Shown here piece by piece: positions 7,822 through 17,499 of a stretch of 54,500 bases of DNA. A program made the translations under genes and the position numbers. How positions within the stretch are numbered: the first letter of the stretch is position 1; the number at the start of each line of letters is the position of its first letter. The notes under the pieces were generated by a model, which saw only the letters and a program-made list of their open reading frames with translations, did not search any database and was not told the origin of the DNA. Source of the stretch: Luteolibacter sp. (GTDB lineage Bacteria > Verrucomicrobiota > Verrucomicrobiia > Verrucomicrobiales > Akkermansiaceae). The stretch is taken from the NCBI GenBank assembly GCA_030696085.1, contig JAUYNL010000042.1:1-54500 (forward strand), in the 5' to 3' direction.

Positions 7822-10398
7822 TCATTGCTTTTGGAAGACGATTTGCCCGTGTTCCGTCTCGGCCAGAATGAGGTCGCCCTCGGTGAATTTTCCATCAAGG
7901 ACATCGAGGCTGAGGGGATCGAGCAGGAGGTGCTGGATGGCACGTTTCAGAGGGCGGGCTCCATAGACGGGATCATAACCCCGGTTGCCGATGAATTCCT
8001 TGGCGTTTTCGCTGAGGGCGAGGGCGAGGCCCTGCTTGGCGAGCCGCTTGCGGACGCGATCCAACTGGAGATCGACGATGGTGGCGATTTCCTCGCGCTT
8101 GAGGCGGTCAAAGATGATGATTTCATCGATGCGATTGAGGAACTCGGGGCGGAAGTGGCCGCGGAGCGCCTCGGTGACCTTGGCTTCGCGTTGTTCGGCG
8201 TTTTCCTCGTGGAGGATGAACTGCGAGCCGATGTTGGATGTTAGAATGATGACGGTGTTGCGGAAATCCACCGTGCGGCCCTGGCCATCGGTGATGCGTC
8301 CGTCGTCTAACACTTGCAACAGCACGTTGAAGACATCGTGGTGGGCTTTTTCGATCTCATCGAAAAGCACGACGCAATATGGCTTTCGGCGCACGGTTTC
8401 CGATAGCTGCCCGCCCTCTTCATAACCGACATATCCTGGAGGCGCGCCGATCAGCCGGGCGACGCTGTGTTTCTCCATGTATTCGGACATGTCGATGCGG
8501 ATCATCGCGCCTTCGTCATCGAAGAGGAATTCGGCGAGGGCTTTTGATAATTCGGTCTTGCCGACGCCGGTGGGGCCGAGGAAGAGGAAGGAACCGATCG
8601 GGCGGTTCTCATCCTGCAAGCCGGCGCGCGCACGGCGCACGGCGTTTGCAACGGCGGTGATGGCTTTTTTCTGGCCCACGACGCGCGCACCGAGGCGCTC
8701 CTCCATGTGCACGAGTTTTTGTTTTTCGCCTTCCTGGAGGCGATTCACGGGAATACCGGTCCATGCGGAAACCACGCGGGCGATGTCCTCCTCGGTGACT
8801 TCCTCCTTGAGGATGGCCCCGTTCCTCTGAAGCACGGAGAGCTGGTTCTTGGCGGTTTCGAGCGTCTTGTGGGCATCCGGCAGATCTCCGTAGGTAATCT
8901 GCGATGCGCGTGTTAGATCGCCGATGCGCTGGGCGCGTTCGGTCTCACCCTTGAGCGTTTCGATCTTCTCCTGCGCGGAGCGAACCTGATCGATGACGGC
9001 CTTTTCGTTGCGCCACCGGGCCATGAGGCCGGAGGATTTCTCGCGCAGGTTGGCTTGCTCCTCCTTCACTTTTTCGAGCCGCGCGGCGGACGCTTTGTCG
9101 GTTTCCTTTTCGAGGGCTTTTTTCTCCATTTCGAGCTGGAGGATCTGGCGTTCGAGCACGTCAATCTCGGTGGGCATGGAGTCGAGTTCGATTTTGAGGC
9201 GGGAGGCGGCTTCATCGATGAGATCGACGGCCTTGTCCGGCAGGAATCGGTCTGATATGTATCTGTCAGAAAGATAAGCTGCGGCAACCAGCGCTCCATC
9301 CTGGATGCGCACGCCGTGGTGGACTTCGTAGCGTTCCTTCAAGCCGCGCAGGATGGCGACGGTATCCTCGACGGACGGTTCGCCGACCATGACGGGTTGG
9401 AAGCGCCGTTCGAGCGCGGCGTCCTTTTCGATGTGCTTGCGGTATTCATCGAGGGTGGTGGCGCCGATGGTGTGGAGTTCGCCACGGGCGAGCTGGGGTT
9501 TGAGGAGATTGGAGGCATCCACCGCGCCCTCGCTGGCTCCGGCTCCGACGATGGTGTGGAGTTCGTCAATGAAGAGTATGATCTGGCCCTGCGCATCGGT
9601 GACTTCCTTGAGAAAAGCCTTGAGGCGATCTTCAAACTCGCCGCGGTATTTTGCGCCGGCGATCATGCCGCCGAGGTCCATGGTGATGACGCGCTTGTTT
9701 TTCATCGAATCCGGCACGTCGCCGGAAACGATGCGGCGGGCAAGCCCCTCTACAATGGCGGTCTTGCCAACCCCGGGTTCGCCAATGAGTACCGGGTTGT
9801 TCTTGGTGCGGCGGGAAAGGACTTGGAGCACGCGGCGGATCTCGTGGTCGCGGCCTATGACCGGATCGATCTTCCCTTCCCTTGCGCGGGCGGTCAGATC
9901 AGTGCCGTATTTTTCGAGGGTTTGGTATTTTCCCTCGGGATTTTCATCGGTCACTTTCTGCGAGCCGCGAACGCTTTTGATCGCCTCGCGGGCTTTTTTT
10001 TCATCGAGACCGGCCTCGTTGAGGAGTTTTCCGGCGGGAGAGTCTCCCTTGAGTGCGCCGAGGATGAAATGCTCGACGCTGAGGTAGTCATCGCCGAGCG
10101 ATTCGCGCGCCTGATCCGCGGAATCGAGAGTGGACCGGAGGCCGACGCTGATCTGAGGCTGGGTGGAGGCTCCCTGGACACTGGGCTCGCGGGCGAGCGC
10201 GGAGGCGGTGGCTGCCTTCAGCTGGCCAAGGTCCACTCCTGCTTTTTGCAGGATGGGCACGGCGATGCCGCCTTCCTGTTGAAGCAGTGCGAGCAGGACG
10301 TGTGCGCTCTTGAGTTCGGCGTGGGAGGATTTTGAGGCGATCCCCTGTGCGGTATGCAGCGCCTCCTGGAGTTTCCGGGTGATTTTTTCGAGTCCCAT
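7822..10398 (-). CDS. clpB: ATP-dependent chaperone ClpB
   Basis: This 858-residue disaggregase works with DnaK to rescue aggregated proteins in the cytoplasm. Domain order is complete: Clp N-domain repeats (1 to about 145); first AAA+ module with Walker A GEPGVGKT near 205 and Walker B ILFIDELH; the long coiled-coil middle domain (about 405-525, rich in Glu/Lys); second AAA+ module with GPTGVGKT near 605 and [11 protein letters not shown]; and the C-terminal D2-small domain (NRIDEIIIF). The length is normal. No CIRCE element or heat-shock promoter was seen in the 74-bp gap upstream. The TrhO-RluA fusion follows on the same strand. Confidence 0.97.
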   Translation of the reverse strand: MGLEKITRKLQEALHTAQGIASKSSHAELKSAHVLLALLQQEGGIAVPILQKAGVDLGQLKAATASALAREPSVQGASTQPQISVGLRSTLDSADQARESLGDDYLSVEHFILGALKGDSPAGKLLNEAGLDEKKAREAIKSVRGSQKVTDENPEGKYQTLEKYGTDLTARAREGKIDPVIGRDHEIRRVLQVLSRRTKNNPVLIGEPGVGKTAIVEGLARRIVSGDVPDSMKNKRVITMDLGGMIAGAKYRGEFEDRLKAFLKEVTDAQGQIILFIDELHTIVGAGASEGAVDASNLLKPQLARGELHTIGATTLDEYRKHIEKDAALERRFQPVMVGEPSVEDTVAILRGLKERYEVHHGVRIQDGALVAAAYLSDRYISDRFLPDKAVDLIDEAASRLKIELDSMPTEIDVLERQILQLEMEKKALEKETDKASAARLEKVKEEQANLREKSSGLMARWRNEKAVIDQVRSAQEKIETLKGETERAQRIGDLTRASQITYGDLPDAHKTLETAKNQLSVLQRNGAILKEEVTEEDIARVVSAWTGIPVNRLQEGEKQKLVHMEERLGARVVGQKKAITAVANAVRRARAGLQDENRPIGSFLFLGPTGVGKTELSKALAEFLFDDEGAMIRIDMSEYMEKHSVARLIGAPPGYVGYEEGGQLSETVRRKPYCVVLFDEIEKAHHDVFNVLLQVLDDGRITDGQGRTVDFRNTVIILTSNIGSQFILHEENAEQREAKVTEALRGHFRPEFLNRIDEIIIFDRLKREEIATIVDLQLDRVRKRLAKQGLALALSENAKEFIGNRGYDPVYGARPLKRAIQHLLLDPLSLDVLDGKFTEGDLILAETEHGQIVFQKQ

Positions 10399-10472
10399 GG
10401 CGGTATGATTTGATTTGCTAGAGCATAGAACGCCTAGCGGACAATTTCAACGGGTAGCCACTCATATTTTGC

Positions 10473-10949
10473 TCAATCGAAGGCCGCCGGGTTCTGCTGG
10501 AGTTCTCGCAAGGCCATCGCATCCAGCTTGTCCTTCTCGCGTACCGATTTCGCCTTCCAATCGATCAGCGACTTTTTTGAAGCATACTGGATTTCCCTGC
10601 CCTGGATTGGAAAAACGTCAGCGTCACAGGCCACCTCGGGATAGGTCCGGCCCGACATCACGGTGAAGACATCGATCTGGCATTGCTCGGTTTCCTCCAC
10701 GATCCGGATGGCTCCCTCCTCTTCGGTGAAATCCTCCGGCGACAATTCGCGGGCAAAACCTTCTCCATATCCAGCGAGGGCTTCCAAGAGCCTGGCGACA
10801 TTGGCGCTTTTGGAGTCGATCAGAATATCCACATCCTCGGTGAATCTCACATAACCCTGCAAGGTGACCGCAAGGCCACCTACGAGGACAAAATCCACCT
10901 CCGCGTCAGCGAGCAGGACCAACAGTTTTTCGAACGAGGGTTCCATCAT
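10473..10949 (-). CDS. Nucleotidyltransferase-fold protein (AbiEii/MNT-like)
   Basis: This 158-residue protein has the minimal nucleotidyltransferase signature VLVGGLAVTLQGY followed by TEDVDILID, giving the GG and Asp39-x-Asp41 metal-binding pattern. A further acidic strand (QIDVFTV) can supply the third Asp. The C-terminal SKKSLIDWKAKS-REKDKLD block is typical of the DUF6036/AbiEii-like group. These are often toxins or modifiers in toxin-antitoxin pairs, but no convincing antitoxin was recognised beside it. ATG 10949 gives MMEPSFEKLL, the family start; a start at 10979 adds ten residues. It is the gene immediately upstream of clpB, but a shared function is not implied. Confidence 0.7.
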   Translation of the reverse strand: MMEPSFEKLLVLLADAEVDFVLVGGLAVTLQGYVRFTEDVDILIDSKSANVARLLEALAGYGEGFARELSPEDFTEEEGAIRIVEETEQCQIDVFTVMSGRTYPEVACDADVFPIQGREIQYASKKSLIDWKAKSVREKDKLDAMALRELQQNPAAFD

Positions 10950-11092
10950 TGGCGGGTGGTTTCCATTGAGTCTGGCCACGGAGAACAGTGGCGTTCACCT
11001 GCAGCATGGCCACGCGTTTCATGATGGAAACCCTGCCGAGGCTTCCACCAACGCGCTTTCTAACTGGCTCGTTGAATTCTCCGCTCATGTAT

Positions 11093-11653
11093 TCAATCGA
11101 TGATCCGTCGCATCGGGATCATGTTGGAGTATTCGAAGCCTAGCTTCTTGAAAAACTCCTGAGACTCCGCGCTCATGCGGTCGGTGAGCAGCGTGATGCG
11201 CTTGAATTGTTTTTTTCTGGCGAAATCCACCACGTAATCGACGAGCATCGCGCCGTAGCCTTGGCCGCGATGGTCGGGATGGATCACGACGTCCTCCATC
11301 AGAATGACGAAGCCGCCGCGTGCGGTGGAAATGGTGAAGAGCAGGTTCACCATGCCGAAGATCCTGTCCTTGTTGCGAACCACGAAAATCCTACCGCGGT
11401 TTGGTTGTTCTAGAATGAGACGGAGCCCCCGCTCCTGCACGGCACGGTCTGGCGAGAAATCCCCGGAGCGGGCAAACAGATCCATCACGAGCTCCGTAAG
11501 AGCAGGCAAGTCCTCGATGGTTGCCGGCTCGACGCGCGGTGCATCGTCCAATGCGGTGGATTTTCCAGATAGGGATGTGCCTTTCATGGCGGGATTTGTG
11601 ACATGAATATCCGGTGACGGCACGAAATATTCCATAGAGGGGAAATTTTTCAT
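11093..11653 (-). CDS. GNAT-family N-acetyltransferase
   Basis: This 186-residue protein has a single GNAT fold beginning near residue 40 (PRVEPATIEDLPALTEL). The acetyl-CoA loop is clear: VVIHPDHRGQGYGAML (near 130-145). The C-terminal part, TLLTDRMSAESQEFFKKLGF, is the normal beta6-alpha4 segment. It should acetylate a small-molecule or protein amine; the substrate cannot be read. The start at 11653 lies only 10 bp after the trmD stop, suggesting an operon. An internal Met (ATG 11587) would remove an unconserved N-terminal tail and is equally possible. Confidence 0.8.
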   Translation of the reverse strand: MKNFPSMEYFVPSPDIHVTNPAMKGTSLSGKSTALDDAPRVEPATIEDLPALTELVMDLFARSGDFSPDRAVQERGLRLILEQPNRGRIFVVRNKDRIFGMVNLLFTISTARGGFVILMEDVVIHPDHRGQGYGAMLVDYVVDFARKKQFKRITLLTDRMSAESQEFFKKLGFEYSNMIPMRRIID

Positions 11654-11663
11654 GGCCGGAGGA

Positions 11664-12335
11664 TCAATCGAGCAAATCCGGGCGATTCCGGCGTGTGCGT
11701 GCCAGTGCGTTTTCCTCCTTCCATGCCTGGATCTTTCCGTGATGGCCGGAGACCAGAACCTCCGGCACGCGCAGCCCGCGGAACTCGATCGGACGGGTAT
11801 AGGCCGGCGGCTCCAGGCGCTTCGGATCTGAAAACGATTCGTCCACGGGGGATCGTTCGTCTCCCAGCGCGCCGGGCAGCAGGCGGATTACCGCGTCACA
11901 GAGAACGGCGGCAGCTAGCGCGCCGTTGGTGAGGATGTAATCGCCGATGGAGATTTCCTCGTCCACCAGAGCCTCGATCACCCTCTGGTCCACGCCTTCA
12001 TAATGGCCGCAGAGAATCAGAAGGTGTCCGGCCTCCGCAAGGTCGCGCGCCATGGCTTGTTTGAGGGATTTTCCTTGTGGGGTCATCAGGATCACCCGCG
12101 TTTCAGGGCCGCGCAAGGCTTCCACGGCTGCAAACAGCGGCTCGGGTTTCAGCAACATCCCTTGCCCTCCGCCACATGGCGAATCATCCACGCGGCGGTG
12201 CTTGTCCTCGGACCAGTCACGCAATTGATGGCCGATCACCTCGACGATCCCCGCTGCCCGGGCGCGCTGGATGATCGAATCGCTCAGGGGGCCCAGGGCC
12301 ACTTCGGGAAACAGGGTCACGATGTCGATGCGCAT
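11664..12335 (-). CDS. trmD: tRNA (guanine-N1)-methyltransferase TrmD
   Basis: This 223-residue SPOUT-class enzyme methylates G37 of tRNAs at N1 using S-adenosylmethionine, which prevents frameshifting. Family blocks in order: MRIDIVTLFPE at the start, DDSPCGGGQGMLLKPEP (about 50-66), LILCGHYEGVDQRV (the trefoil-knot SAM site), SIGDYILTNGALAA, and the C-terminal GHHGKIQAWKEE. The reading frame is open much further upstream, but the N-terminus is unmistakable at ATG 12335. It is divergent from the M32 carboxypeptidase, with a 78-bp gap. It is not beside rpsP-rimM-rplS as in many bacteria. Confidence 0.96.
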   Translation of the reverse strand: MRIDIVTLFPEVALGPLSDSIIQRARAAGIVEVIGHQLRDWSEDKHRRVDDSPCGGGQGMLLKPEPLFAAVEALRGPETRVILMTPQGKSLKQAMARDLAEAGHLLILCGHYEGVDQRVIEALVDEEISIGDYILTNGALAAAVLCDAVIRLLPGALGDERSPVDESFSDPKRLEPPAYTRPIEFRGLRVPEVLVSGHHGKIQAWKEENALARTRRNRPDLLD

Positions 12336-12413
12336 GGCGGAAACTTGAACCGCCGGAATGAGTTTGCCAACTTCCCGCTTTGCCCGGACGCCGGATTCCT
12401 CCAGAAACCCGGC

Positions 12414-13868
12414 ATGCCGATTTTTGAAAAAGCCCGTGAACTCGCGCTGATCCGATCCTCCGCCGAAGTCATCGGCTGGGACCAGGAAACCTATCTGCCA
12501 CCCGCCGCCCAAGAATACCGGGCGGCACAACTCGCCTGGCTGTCGTCCCGCGCCCACGAACTCGCGACTTCCGACGCCTGGAAAGCCGACCTCGAAGCCG
12601 CCAACCCCGGCAGCGACCCGAAAAACAACGCCAACCTCCGTGAACTGCGCCGCGAGTTCAAGCGCGCCAGCAAACTTCCCGTCGATCTCATCGCCCGCGA
12701 ATCCACCGCCACCTCGCTCGCCAAACACGCCTGGGCCGATGCCCGCCAACGCTCGAACTTCCCCATCTTCGCGCCACATTTCGAAACCCTGCTCGGCATC
12801 GCCCGCGAAAAAGCCGCGCTCTGGGGCTACACCGGCGAGCCCTACGACGCTCTGCTCGAAGGCTACGAACGAGGCACCTCCACCGCCGCCGTCGCCGCCC
12901 TCTTTGATGCCATGAAACCCGCGCTGCGCGAAACCGCCGCGAATGCCGTGGAAAAATCCGCCTCCCGCCCCGCCTCCCTGCCTCCCGGCCCCTACCCGAT
13001 CAAAGCCCAGCAACGCCTCAACGCGCAAATCGCCGAATCCATCGGCTTCGATTTCCAGGCAGGCCGCATCGATACCACCACCCATCCTTTCTGCTCCACG
13101 CTCGGCCCACATGACGTGCGGCTAACGACCCGCTACGACGAAGCGGATTTCACCTCCTCGCTCTTCGGCGTGTTGCACGAGGCTGGTCATGGCATGTATG
13201 AGCAGGGCCTGCCCGCCAGTGATTTCGGACTGCCATCCGGCAGCGCCGTTTCCCTCGGCATTCACGAATCGCAAAGCCGTCTGTGGGAAAATCACGTCGG
13301 CCGCTCACGCGCCTTCTGGCAGCGCTGGTACCCGATTTGCCGGGAAATATTCCCCCAACTCGCTGATTTTCCGATTGATGCCTTCCTCGACTTCCTCTGG
13401 CGTGCTGAATTCTCGCCCGTCCGCGTCGAGGCGGATGAGGCCACCTACGACCTTCACATCATTCTGCGTTTCGGCTTGGAGCGCCGCTTGCTCAACGGCG
13501 ATCTCTCAGTCGCCGATGTTCCCGCCGCATGGAACGAAAGCTTCCGCGATCTCTTCGGCTTCACTCCGAAAAACGATGCGGTCGGCTGCCTGCAGGACAT
13601 CCATTGGTCGATGGGCGGTCTCGGCTATTTTCCCACCTACACGCTCGGAAACATCAACTCCGCCCAGCTATTCGCCGCAGCCCGCAAGGACCTTGCCATC
13701 GCCACCGCTTGCGATGCCGCCGACTACGCCCCGCTGCTCTCCTGGTTGCGGAAAAACGTCCACGCTCACGGAGCGACACTTGATCCCGCGGATCTGATGG
13801 AACACGCCACAGGCAAAGTTCCGGCAACTGGGGACTACCTCGCCCATCTCCAATCCCGCTACCTCTGA
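12414..13868 (+). CDS. Carboxypeptidase M32 (Taq carboxypeptidase family)
   Basis: This 484-residue zinc metallocarboxypeptidase removes C-terminal residues broadly and is usually cytoplasmic. The zinc-binding helix HEAGH (255-259) is present, followed by the third ligand region GIHESQSRLWENH typical of M32. The N-terminal SSAEVIGWDQETYLPP segment and the C-terminal QDIHWSMGGLGYFPTYTLGN block complete the family signature. ATG 12414 gives the expected family start; the frame continues upstream only as antisense to trmD. Thymidylate kinase begins 6 bp after the stop, so the two are probably co-transcribed. Confidence 0.94.
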   Translation: MPIFEKARELALIRSSAEVIGWDQETYLPPAAQEYRAAQLAWLSSRAHELATSDAWKADLEAANPGSDPKNNANLRELRREFKRASKLPVDLIARESTATSLAKHAWADARQRSNFPIFAPHFETLLGIAREKAALWGYTGEPYDALLEGYERGTSTAAVAALFDAMKPALRETAANAVEKSASRPASLPPGPYPIKAQQRLNAQIAESIGFDFQAGRIDTTTHPFCSTLGPHDVRLTTRYDEADFTSSLFGVLHEAGHGMYEQGLPASDFGLPSGSAVSLGIHESQSRLWENHVGRSRAFWQRWYPICREIFPQLADFPIDAFLDFLWRAEFSPVRVEADEATYDLHIILRFGLERRLLNGDLSVADVPAAWNESFRDLFGFTPKNDAVGCLQDIHWSMGGLGYFPTYTLGNINSAQLFAAARKDLAIATACDAADYAPLLSWLRKNVHAHGATLDPADLMEHATGKVPATGDYLAHLQSRYL

Positions 13869-13873
13869 TCCTC

Positions 13874-14488
13874 ATGCAAACCGGCCTCTTCATCGTCATC
13901 GAAGGCATCGATGGCACCGGCAAGTCCACCCAGGTCCGCCGCCTCGGCGAGTGGTTCGTTTCCCATGGCCGCGAGGTTGTGCTGAGCCGCGAGCCGACCG
14001 ATGGCCCTTGGGGGAAAAAACTCCGCGAATCCGCATCCACCGGACGGCTTTCGCCGCAGGACGAACTCCAGTATTTCCTCAACGACCGCCGCCAGCATGT
14101 GGAGGAGAAAATCGCGCCAGCGCTCGTGGCGGGAAAAGTCGTGATTCTGGATCGTTATTATTTCTCCACCATGGCCTATCAGGGTGCCCGCGGATTCGAT
14201 CCTGCGAACATCCGCCGCATGAACGAGGAGTTCGCGCCGTTGCCGGACCTGCTGCTCATTCTCGATCTGGACGTGGACACCGCCCATCAGCGCATTGGCC
14301 ATCGCGGCGACAGCACCAACGAATTCGAAAAACACGAAAGCCTCACGCGCTGCCGCGAGATTTTCCTCTCGCTCAAGGACGAGCCTTTCACCCGCGTGAT
14401 TGATTCCAGTGGCACACTTGATGAGGTGAGCGCGAGAATCTGTAGCGAAGTCGAGGCTTTCGTCAAATTTCCGCCAACACCTCGCTGA
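13874..14488 (+). CDS. tmk: Thymidylate kinase
   Basis: This 204-residue enzyme phosphorylates dTMP to dTDP with ATP. The P-loop is GIDGTGKST (11-19), the dTMP-binding DR motif is VILDRYYFSTMAYQGA, and the SREPTDGPWG segment carries the substrate-binding Arg. The LID region is short. Length is normal. It starts 6 bp after the carboxypeptidase stop. Its 3' end overlaps the end of hemL on the opposite strand by 26 bp, a convergent overlap. Confidence 0.95.
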   Translation: MQTGLFIVIEGIDGTGKSTQVRRLGEWFVSHGREVVLSREPTDGPWGKKLRESASTGRLSPQDELQYFLNDRRQHVEEKIAPALVAGKVVILDRYYFSTMAYQGARGFDPANIRRMNEEFAPLPDLLLILDLDVDTAHQRIGHRGDSTNEFEKHESLTRCREIFLSLKDEPFTRVIDSSGTLDEVSARICSEVEAFVKFPPTPR

Positions 14489-15752
14489 AGACGCCCAGCG
14501 TGTCGTCAAGATCCGCCTCGGTGTGGGCGAGGGAGATGAAGCCGGTTTCGTACGGGCTGGGCGCCAGATAGATGCCTTTTTCGAGGCAGCCCCAGAAGAA
14601 CTTCCGGAAGAATTCAAGATCCTGTTTCATCACGTCGGAAACATTGACGATATCATGGTCGGCGAAGAACAGGCAGAACATCGAGCCCACGCGGTTGAGG
14701 CGGTGGGGCACGCCTTTTTCAGTTAGAATGGCGCGCAGGCCGGCCTCGAAATGCGCGCCGAGCTGGTCGAGGCGCGGAAAACCGGATGGCTTGGCGAGTT
14801 CCCTCAACTGCGCCAGTCCGGCAGCCATGGCGAGCGGGTTTCCGGACAGCGTGCCCGCCTGATAGACGGGGCCCACCGGCGCAAGCATGTCCATCACGTC
14901 GGCCCTGCCGCCGAAGGCTCCCACGGGCAGTCCGCCGCCGATGACCTTGCCGAAACAACTGAGATCGGGACTCAGGTTTTCGATCCCCTGCACTCCCGCC
15001 CTGCCGAGGCGGAAGCCGGTCATGACTTCGTCGAAGATGAGCAGCGCGCCGTGTTGCTTCGTGATGGATGATAGCAGATTCAGATAGCCGGGTTTCGGGA
15101 AAACCAAACCCGCGTTGGCCGGATAGGATTCCACGATGATGGCGGCGATGTCCCCGCCGCGCGCGGCGAAGAGCGTTTCCAGGGCTTCCGGGTCGTTGTA
15201 GGGCAGGACCAGGGTTTTCTCCGCGAAAGCCTTGGGCACCCCTGCGGAATCCGGCTCGCCATGGGTCAGCGCTCCGGAACCGGCGGCGACTAACAGCGAA
15301 TCGCTGTGGCCATGATAACAGCCGTCGAATTTCACGATCAAATCGCGCCTGGTGAAACCACGGGCCAGGCGGATGGCGGACATCGTGGCCTCGGTGCCGG
15401 AGTTGCACATGCGCACCTTTTCGACCGATGGCACCCATTCGCAGATCGTGCGCGCCATCTCCACCTCGAAGGGATTCGGAATGCCGAAGGAAATGCCGCT
15501 TTTGGCGACCTCGTGGATGGTGTTGGTGATGACCACCGGGGCGTGGCCGAGGATGTTGGGGCCCCAGGAACCGATGTAGTCGATGTAGGTCCTGCCGTCG
15601 ATGTCCTCGATACGGCTGCCGTGGGCCTTGCGGACAAAAAACGGCTCGCCGCCTACGTTGCGGAAGGCCCGCACCGGCGAGTTCACTCCTCCCGGGATGA
15701 GCGTTTTTGCGACTGCGAACATTTTCTGCGAGAGCGGACCGGGCGTGTGCAT
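14463..15752 (-). CDS. hemL: Glutamate-1-semialdehyde 2,1-aminomutase
   Basis: This 429-residue PLP enzyme converts glutamate-1-semialdehyde to 5-aminolevulinate, the tetrapyrrole precursor of heme, siroheme and cobalamin. Hallmarks are PGGVNSPVRAF near the start, the CNSGTEATMSAIRLAR cofactor region, LIFDEVMTGFR, and the PLP lysine in CFGKVIGGGLPVGAFGG. ATG 15752 (MHTPGPLSQ) gives the normal family length; ATG 15809 would add 19 residues. The C5 pathway implied by hemL is the usual bacterial route outside Alphaproteobacteria. Its 3' end overlaps tmk on the other strand. Confidence 0.96.
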   Translation of the reverse strand: MHTPGPLSQKMFAVAKTLIPGGVNSPVRAFRNVGGEPFFVRKAHGSRIEDIDGRTYIDYIGSWGPNILGHAPVVITNTIHEVAKSGISFGIPNPFEVEMARTICEWVPSVEKVRMCNSGTEATMSAIRLARGFTRRDLIVKFDGCYHGHSDSLLVAAGSGALTHGEPDSAGVPKAFAEKTLVLPYNDPEALETLFAARGGDIAAIIVESYPANAGLVFPKPGYLNLLSSITKQHGALLIFDEVMTGFRLGRAGVQGIENLSPDLSCFGKVIGGGLPVGAFGGRADVMDMLAPVGPVYQAGTLSGNPLAMAAGLAQLRELAKPSGFPRLDQLGAHFEAGLRAILTEKGVPHRLNRVGSMFCLFFADHDIVNVSDVMKQDLEFFRKFFWGCLEKGIYLAPSPYETGFISLAHTEADLDDTLGVFSEVLAEI

Positions 15753-15887
15753 GGGCGAATTTTGAATCGAAATCCGCTCCCGGCCAATCGCGAAGAATGG
15801 ATTTTCCATAGAATGATCTCGTGGTGCTTCCCCCAAAGAGGCAAAAATGGGATTCCGTTTTGGGAAAACCAACTTATGTTGCGCTGC

Positions 15888-16604
15888 ATGAAACTGGGTA
15901 TCGCCCTCATTTCCCTCGCGCTGATCCTGCCCGCCACCGCCGAAATCAAGCGCAAGGAGCGCAGGTCGCTGCTCGATTCCGATCCCGGCGTGGTCTATAT
16001 GGCCCGCTCCTTCGACAAGCCGATCGAGCTCAAGGTCGTCAAGGAGGCTCCGGTTTTCTCGGACAAGGAGGGGAAACACCGCCTGGGCTCGCTCAAGGCC
16101 GACCAGGTCGTGCACCTCGAGGCCATCACGGACAAGATCTACCGCGTCCGCGGCCAGGGAACACGGGACGGCATCGCGGGATGGGTCGCCCCATGGGCGT
16201 TCTCATCACAAGACCCACAGTTCGTGGCGCATCTCAAGGAATTCTATGAGCGGCAGATCCAGGTGCAGGCGCTCATCGACGCAAAACAGGTCGCCGTGGG
16301 GATGACGCTCGATGAAGTTTCGCAATCCCGTGGAAAACCCAACAAAACAAGTCTTCGCAAGACCGAAAAGGGTCAATCCGGCCGCTGGGAATACATCGAA
16401 TACGAGGAGATCAATCACTACATCACCCGCGTCAATCCGGTGACGGGTGTGGCGTATCGCCAGTTTTCGCACACCACCCAGGTGGAAAAAGGCCGCACCA
16501 CCGTTGAATTCGAGGACAATATCGTCACCGCAGTCGAGGAAAGCGAGGATCGCCAGGGCGGCAGTGTCCGGATCGTGGTGCCGCCGCTGCTCTACCGCTG
16601 GTAG
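15888..16604 (+). CDS. Secreted protein with SH3-like domain, function unknown
   Basis: This 238-residue protein starts with a clear signal peptide (MKLGIALISLALILPATAE). The region from about 40 to 105 (KEAPVFSDKEGKHRLGSLKADQ, ending in GIAGWVAPWAF) looks like a bacterial SH3-type domain, which often binds cell wall or ligand peptides. The second half has VGMTLDEVSQSRGKPNKTS, a segment typical of small outer-membrane-assembly or anchor domains, then a beta-rich tail. ATG 15876 (MLRC) is an alternative start 12 bp earlier. It is divergent from hemL. I do not recognise a specific family. Confidence 0.75.
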   Translation: MKLGIALISLALILPATAEIKRKERRSLLDSDPGVVYMARSFDKPIELKVVKEAPVFSDKEGKHRLGSLKADQVVHLEAITDKIYRVRGQGTRDGIAGWVAPWAFSSQDPQFVAHLKEFYERQIQVQALIDAKQVAVGMTLDEVSQSRGKPNKTSLRKTEKGQSGRWEYIEYEEINHYITRVNPVTGVAYRQFSHTTQVEKGRTTVEFEDNIVTAVEESEDRQGGSVRIVVPPLLYRW

Positions 16605-16617
16605 CCGTCACGCCGCC

Positions 16618-16638
16618 CTTGCCATCACGGCAAGTTTT
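16618..16638 (+). terminator. Putative terminator after the SH3-like secreted protein
   Basis: A 6-bp stem CTTGCC/GGCAAG with a 5-nt loop is followed by TTTT, 14 bp after the stop codon. It is short but correctly placed. A second hairpin (GCTGACG/CGTCAGC, 5-nt loop) at 16692-16710 lies in the aqpZ leader without a T-run. Confidence 0.5.
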
Positions 16639-16764
16639 GATAGAACCGGATCTGTCGGGGTGCCCCCATACCCCCTAAGATTCCCTGCCGCGCTGACGAT
16701 TCGCGTCAGCCGAGCTCCCCGATGAACCGATCTCCTCCCCGAATGAAACCAAAATACCACCACC

Positions 16765-17454
16765 ATGAAAAAATACATCGCTGAATTCATTGGAACCTTC
16801 TGGCTCGTGCTCGGCGGCTGCGGCAGCGCGGTCATCGCGGCGGCATATCCCGATGTCGGAATCGGCCTGCTAGGCGTCTCGCTGGCCTTCGGGCTCACCG
16901 TGCTGACCATGGCCTACGCCATCGGCCATGTCTCCGGCTGCCACCTCAATCCTGCGGTATCCATCGGCCTGTGGGCCGGCGGTCGCTTCAATGCCAGGGA
17001 TCTGGCACCCTACATCATCGCACAGGTCGCCGGCGGCATCGTCGCGGGTGGGGTTCTCTATTTGATTGCCAGCGGGCAGGAGGGATTCAAGCTCGCGGGC
17101 GGCTTCGCCTCCAATGGTTTTGGCGAGCACTCGCCCGGAAAATACTCCATGGGAGCCGCCCTCGTCACCGAAGTGGTGATGACGATGATGTTCCTTTTCG
17201 TGATCCTCGGCGCCACCGCCAAGCGCGCGCCCCAGGGCTTCGCGCCGGTGGCCATCGGCCTCTGCCTCACCCTCATCCATCTGATCTCCATTCCAGTCAC
17301 CAACACCTCCGTGAATCCCGCCCGCAGCACCGGTGTCGCCGTTTTCGCCGGTGACTGGGCGCTCACCCAGCTCTGGCTGTTCTGGGTCGCCCCGATTCTC
17401 GGTGCCGTGATCGGTGCCGTGGCCTATCGCCTCGTCAAGAACGACGAGGATTGA
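16765..17454 (+). CDS. aqpZ: Aquaporin Z
   Basis: This 229-residue integral membrane channel conducts water. It has six hydrophobic helices and two NPA half-helix motifs: HLNPAVS in the first half and SVNPARS in the second. The N-terminus [22 protein letters not shown] and the loop around [12 protein letters not shown] are typical of AqpZ rather than glycerol facilitators. The Arg of the selectivity filter follows the second NPA. Length is normal. It stands alone between two hairpins. Confidence 0.95.
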   Translation: MKKYIAEFIGTFWLVLGGCGSAVIAAAYPDVGIGLLGVSLAFGLTVLTMAYAIGHVSGCHLNPAVSIGLWAGGRFNARDLAPYIIAQVAGGIVAGGVLYLIASGQEGFKLAGGFASNGFGEHSPGKYSMGAALVTEVVMTMMFLFVILGATAKRAPQGFAPVAIGLCLTLIHLISIPVTNTSVNPARSTGVAVFAGDWALTQLWLFWVAPILGAVIGAVAYRLVKNDED

Positions 17455-17463
17455 GCCCGTTCC

Positions 17464-17499
17464 CATCAGTGGAAGATGGCAAACCATCTTCCACTGATG
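17464..17499 (+). terminator. Perfect 16-bp hairpin after aqpZ
   Basis: The arms 17464-17479 and 17484-17499 are perfectly complementary over 16 bp with a 4-nt loop (CAAA), starting 10 bp after the aqpZ stop codon. There is no strong T-run after it, only TTCCTG, so it may be a transcript-stabilising or weak terminator hairpin rather than a canonical intrinsic terminator. Confidence 0.6.

Noticed and set aside
6489-7871. 460-codon plus-strand frame
   Set aside because: It is antisense to the TrhO-RluA fusion, which has clear motifs in the minus frame.
10906-11088. 60-residue minus-strand frame beside the nucleotidyltransferase, possible antitoxin
   Set aside because: It overlaps the start region of the nucleotidyltransferase and has no recognisable antitoxin motif, so it was not annotated.
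12336-13112. 260-codon N-terminal extension of the trmD frame
   Set aside because: It lies antisense to the M32 carboxypeptidase, is Gly-rich and precedes a perfect TrmD N-terminus.
15306-15887. N-terminal extension of the SH3-like secreted protein frame
   Set aside because: It is antisense to hemL; the signal peptide starts at 15888.
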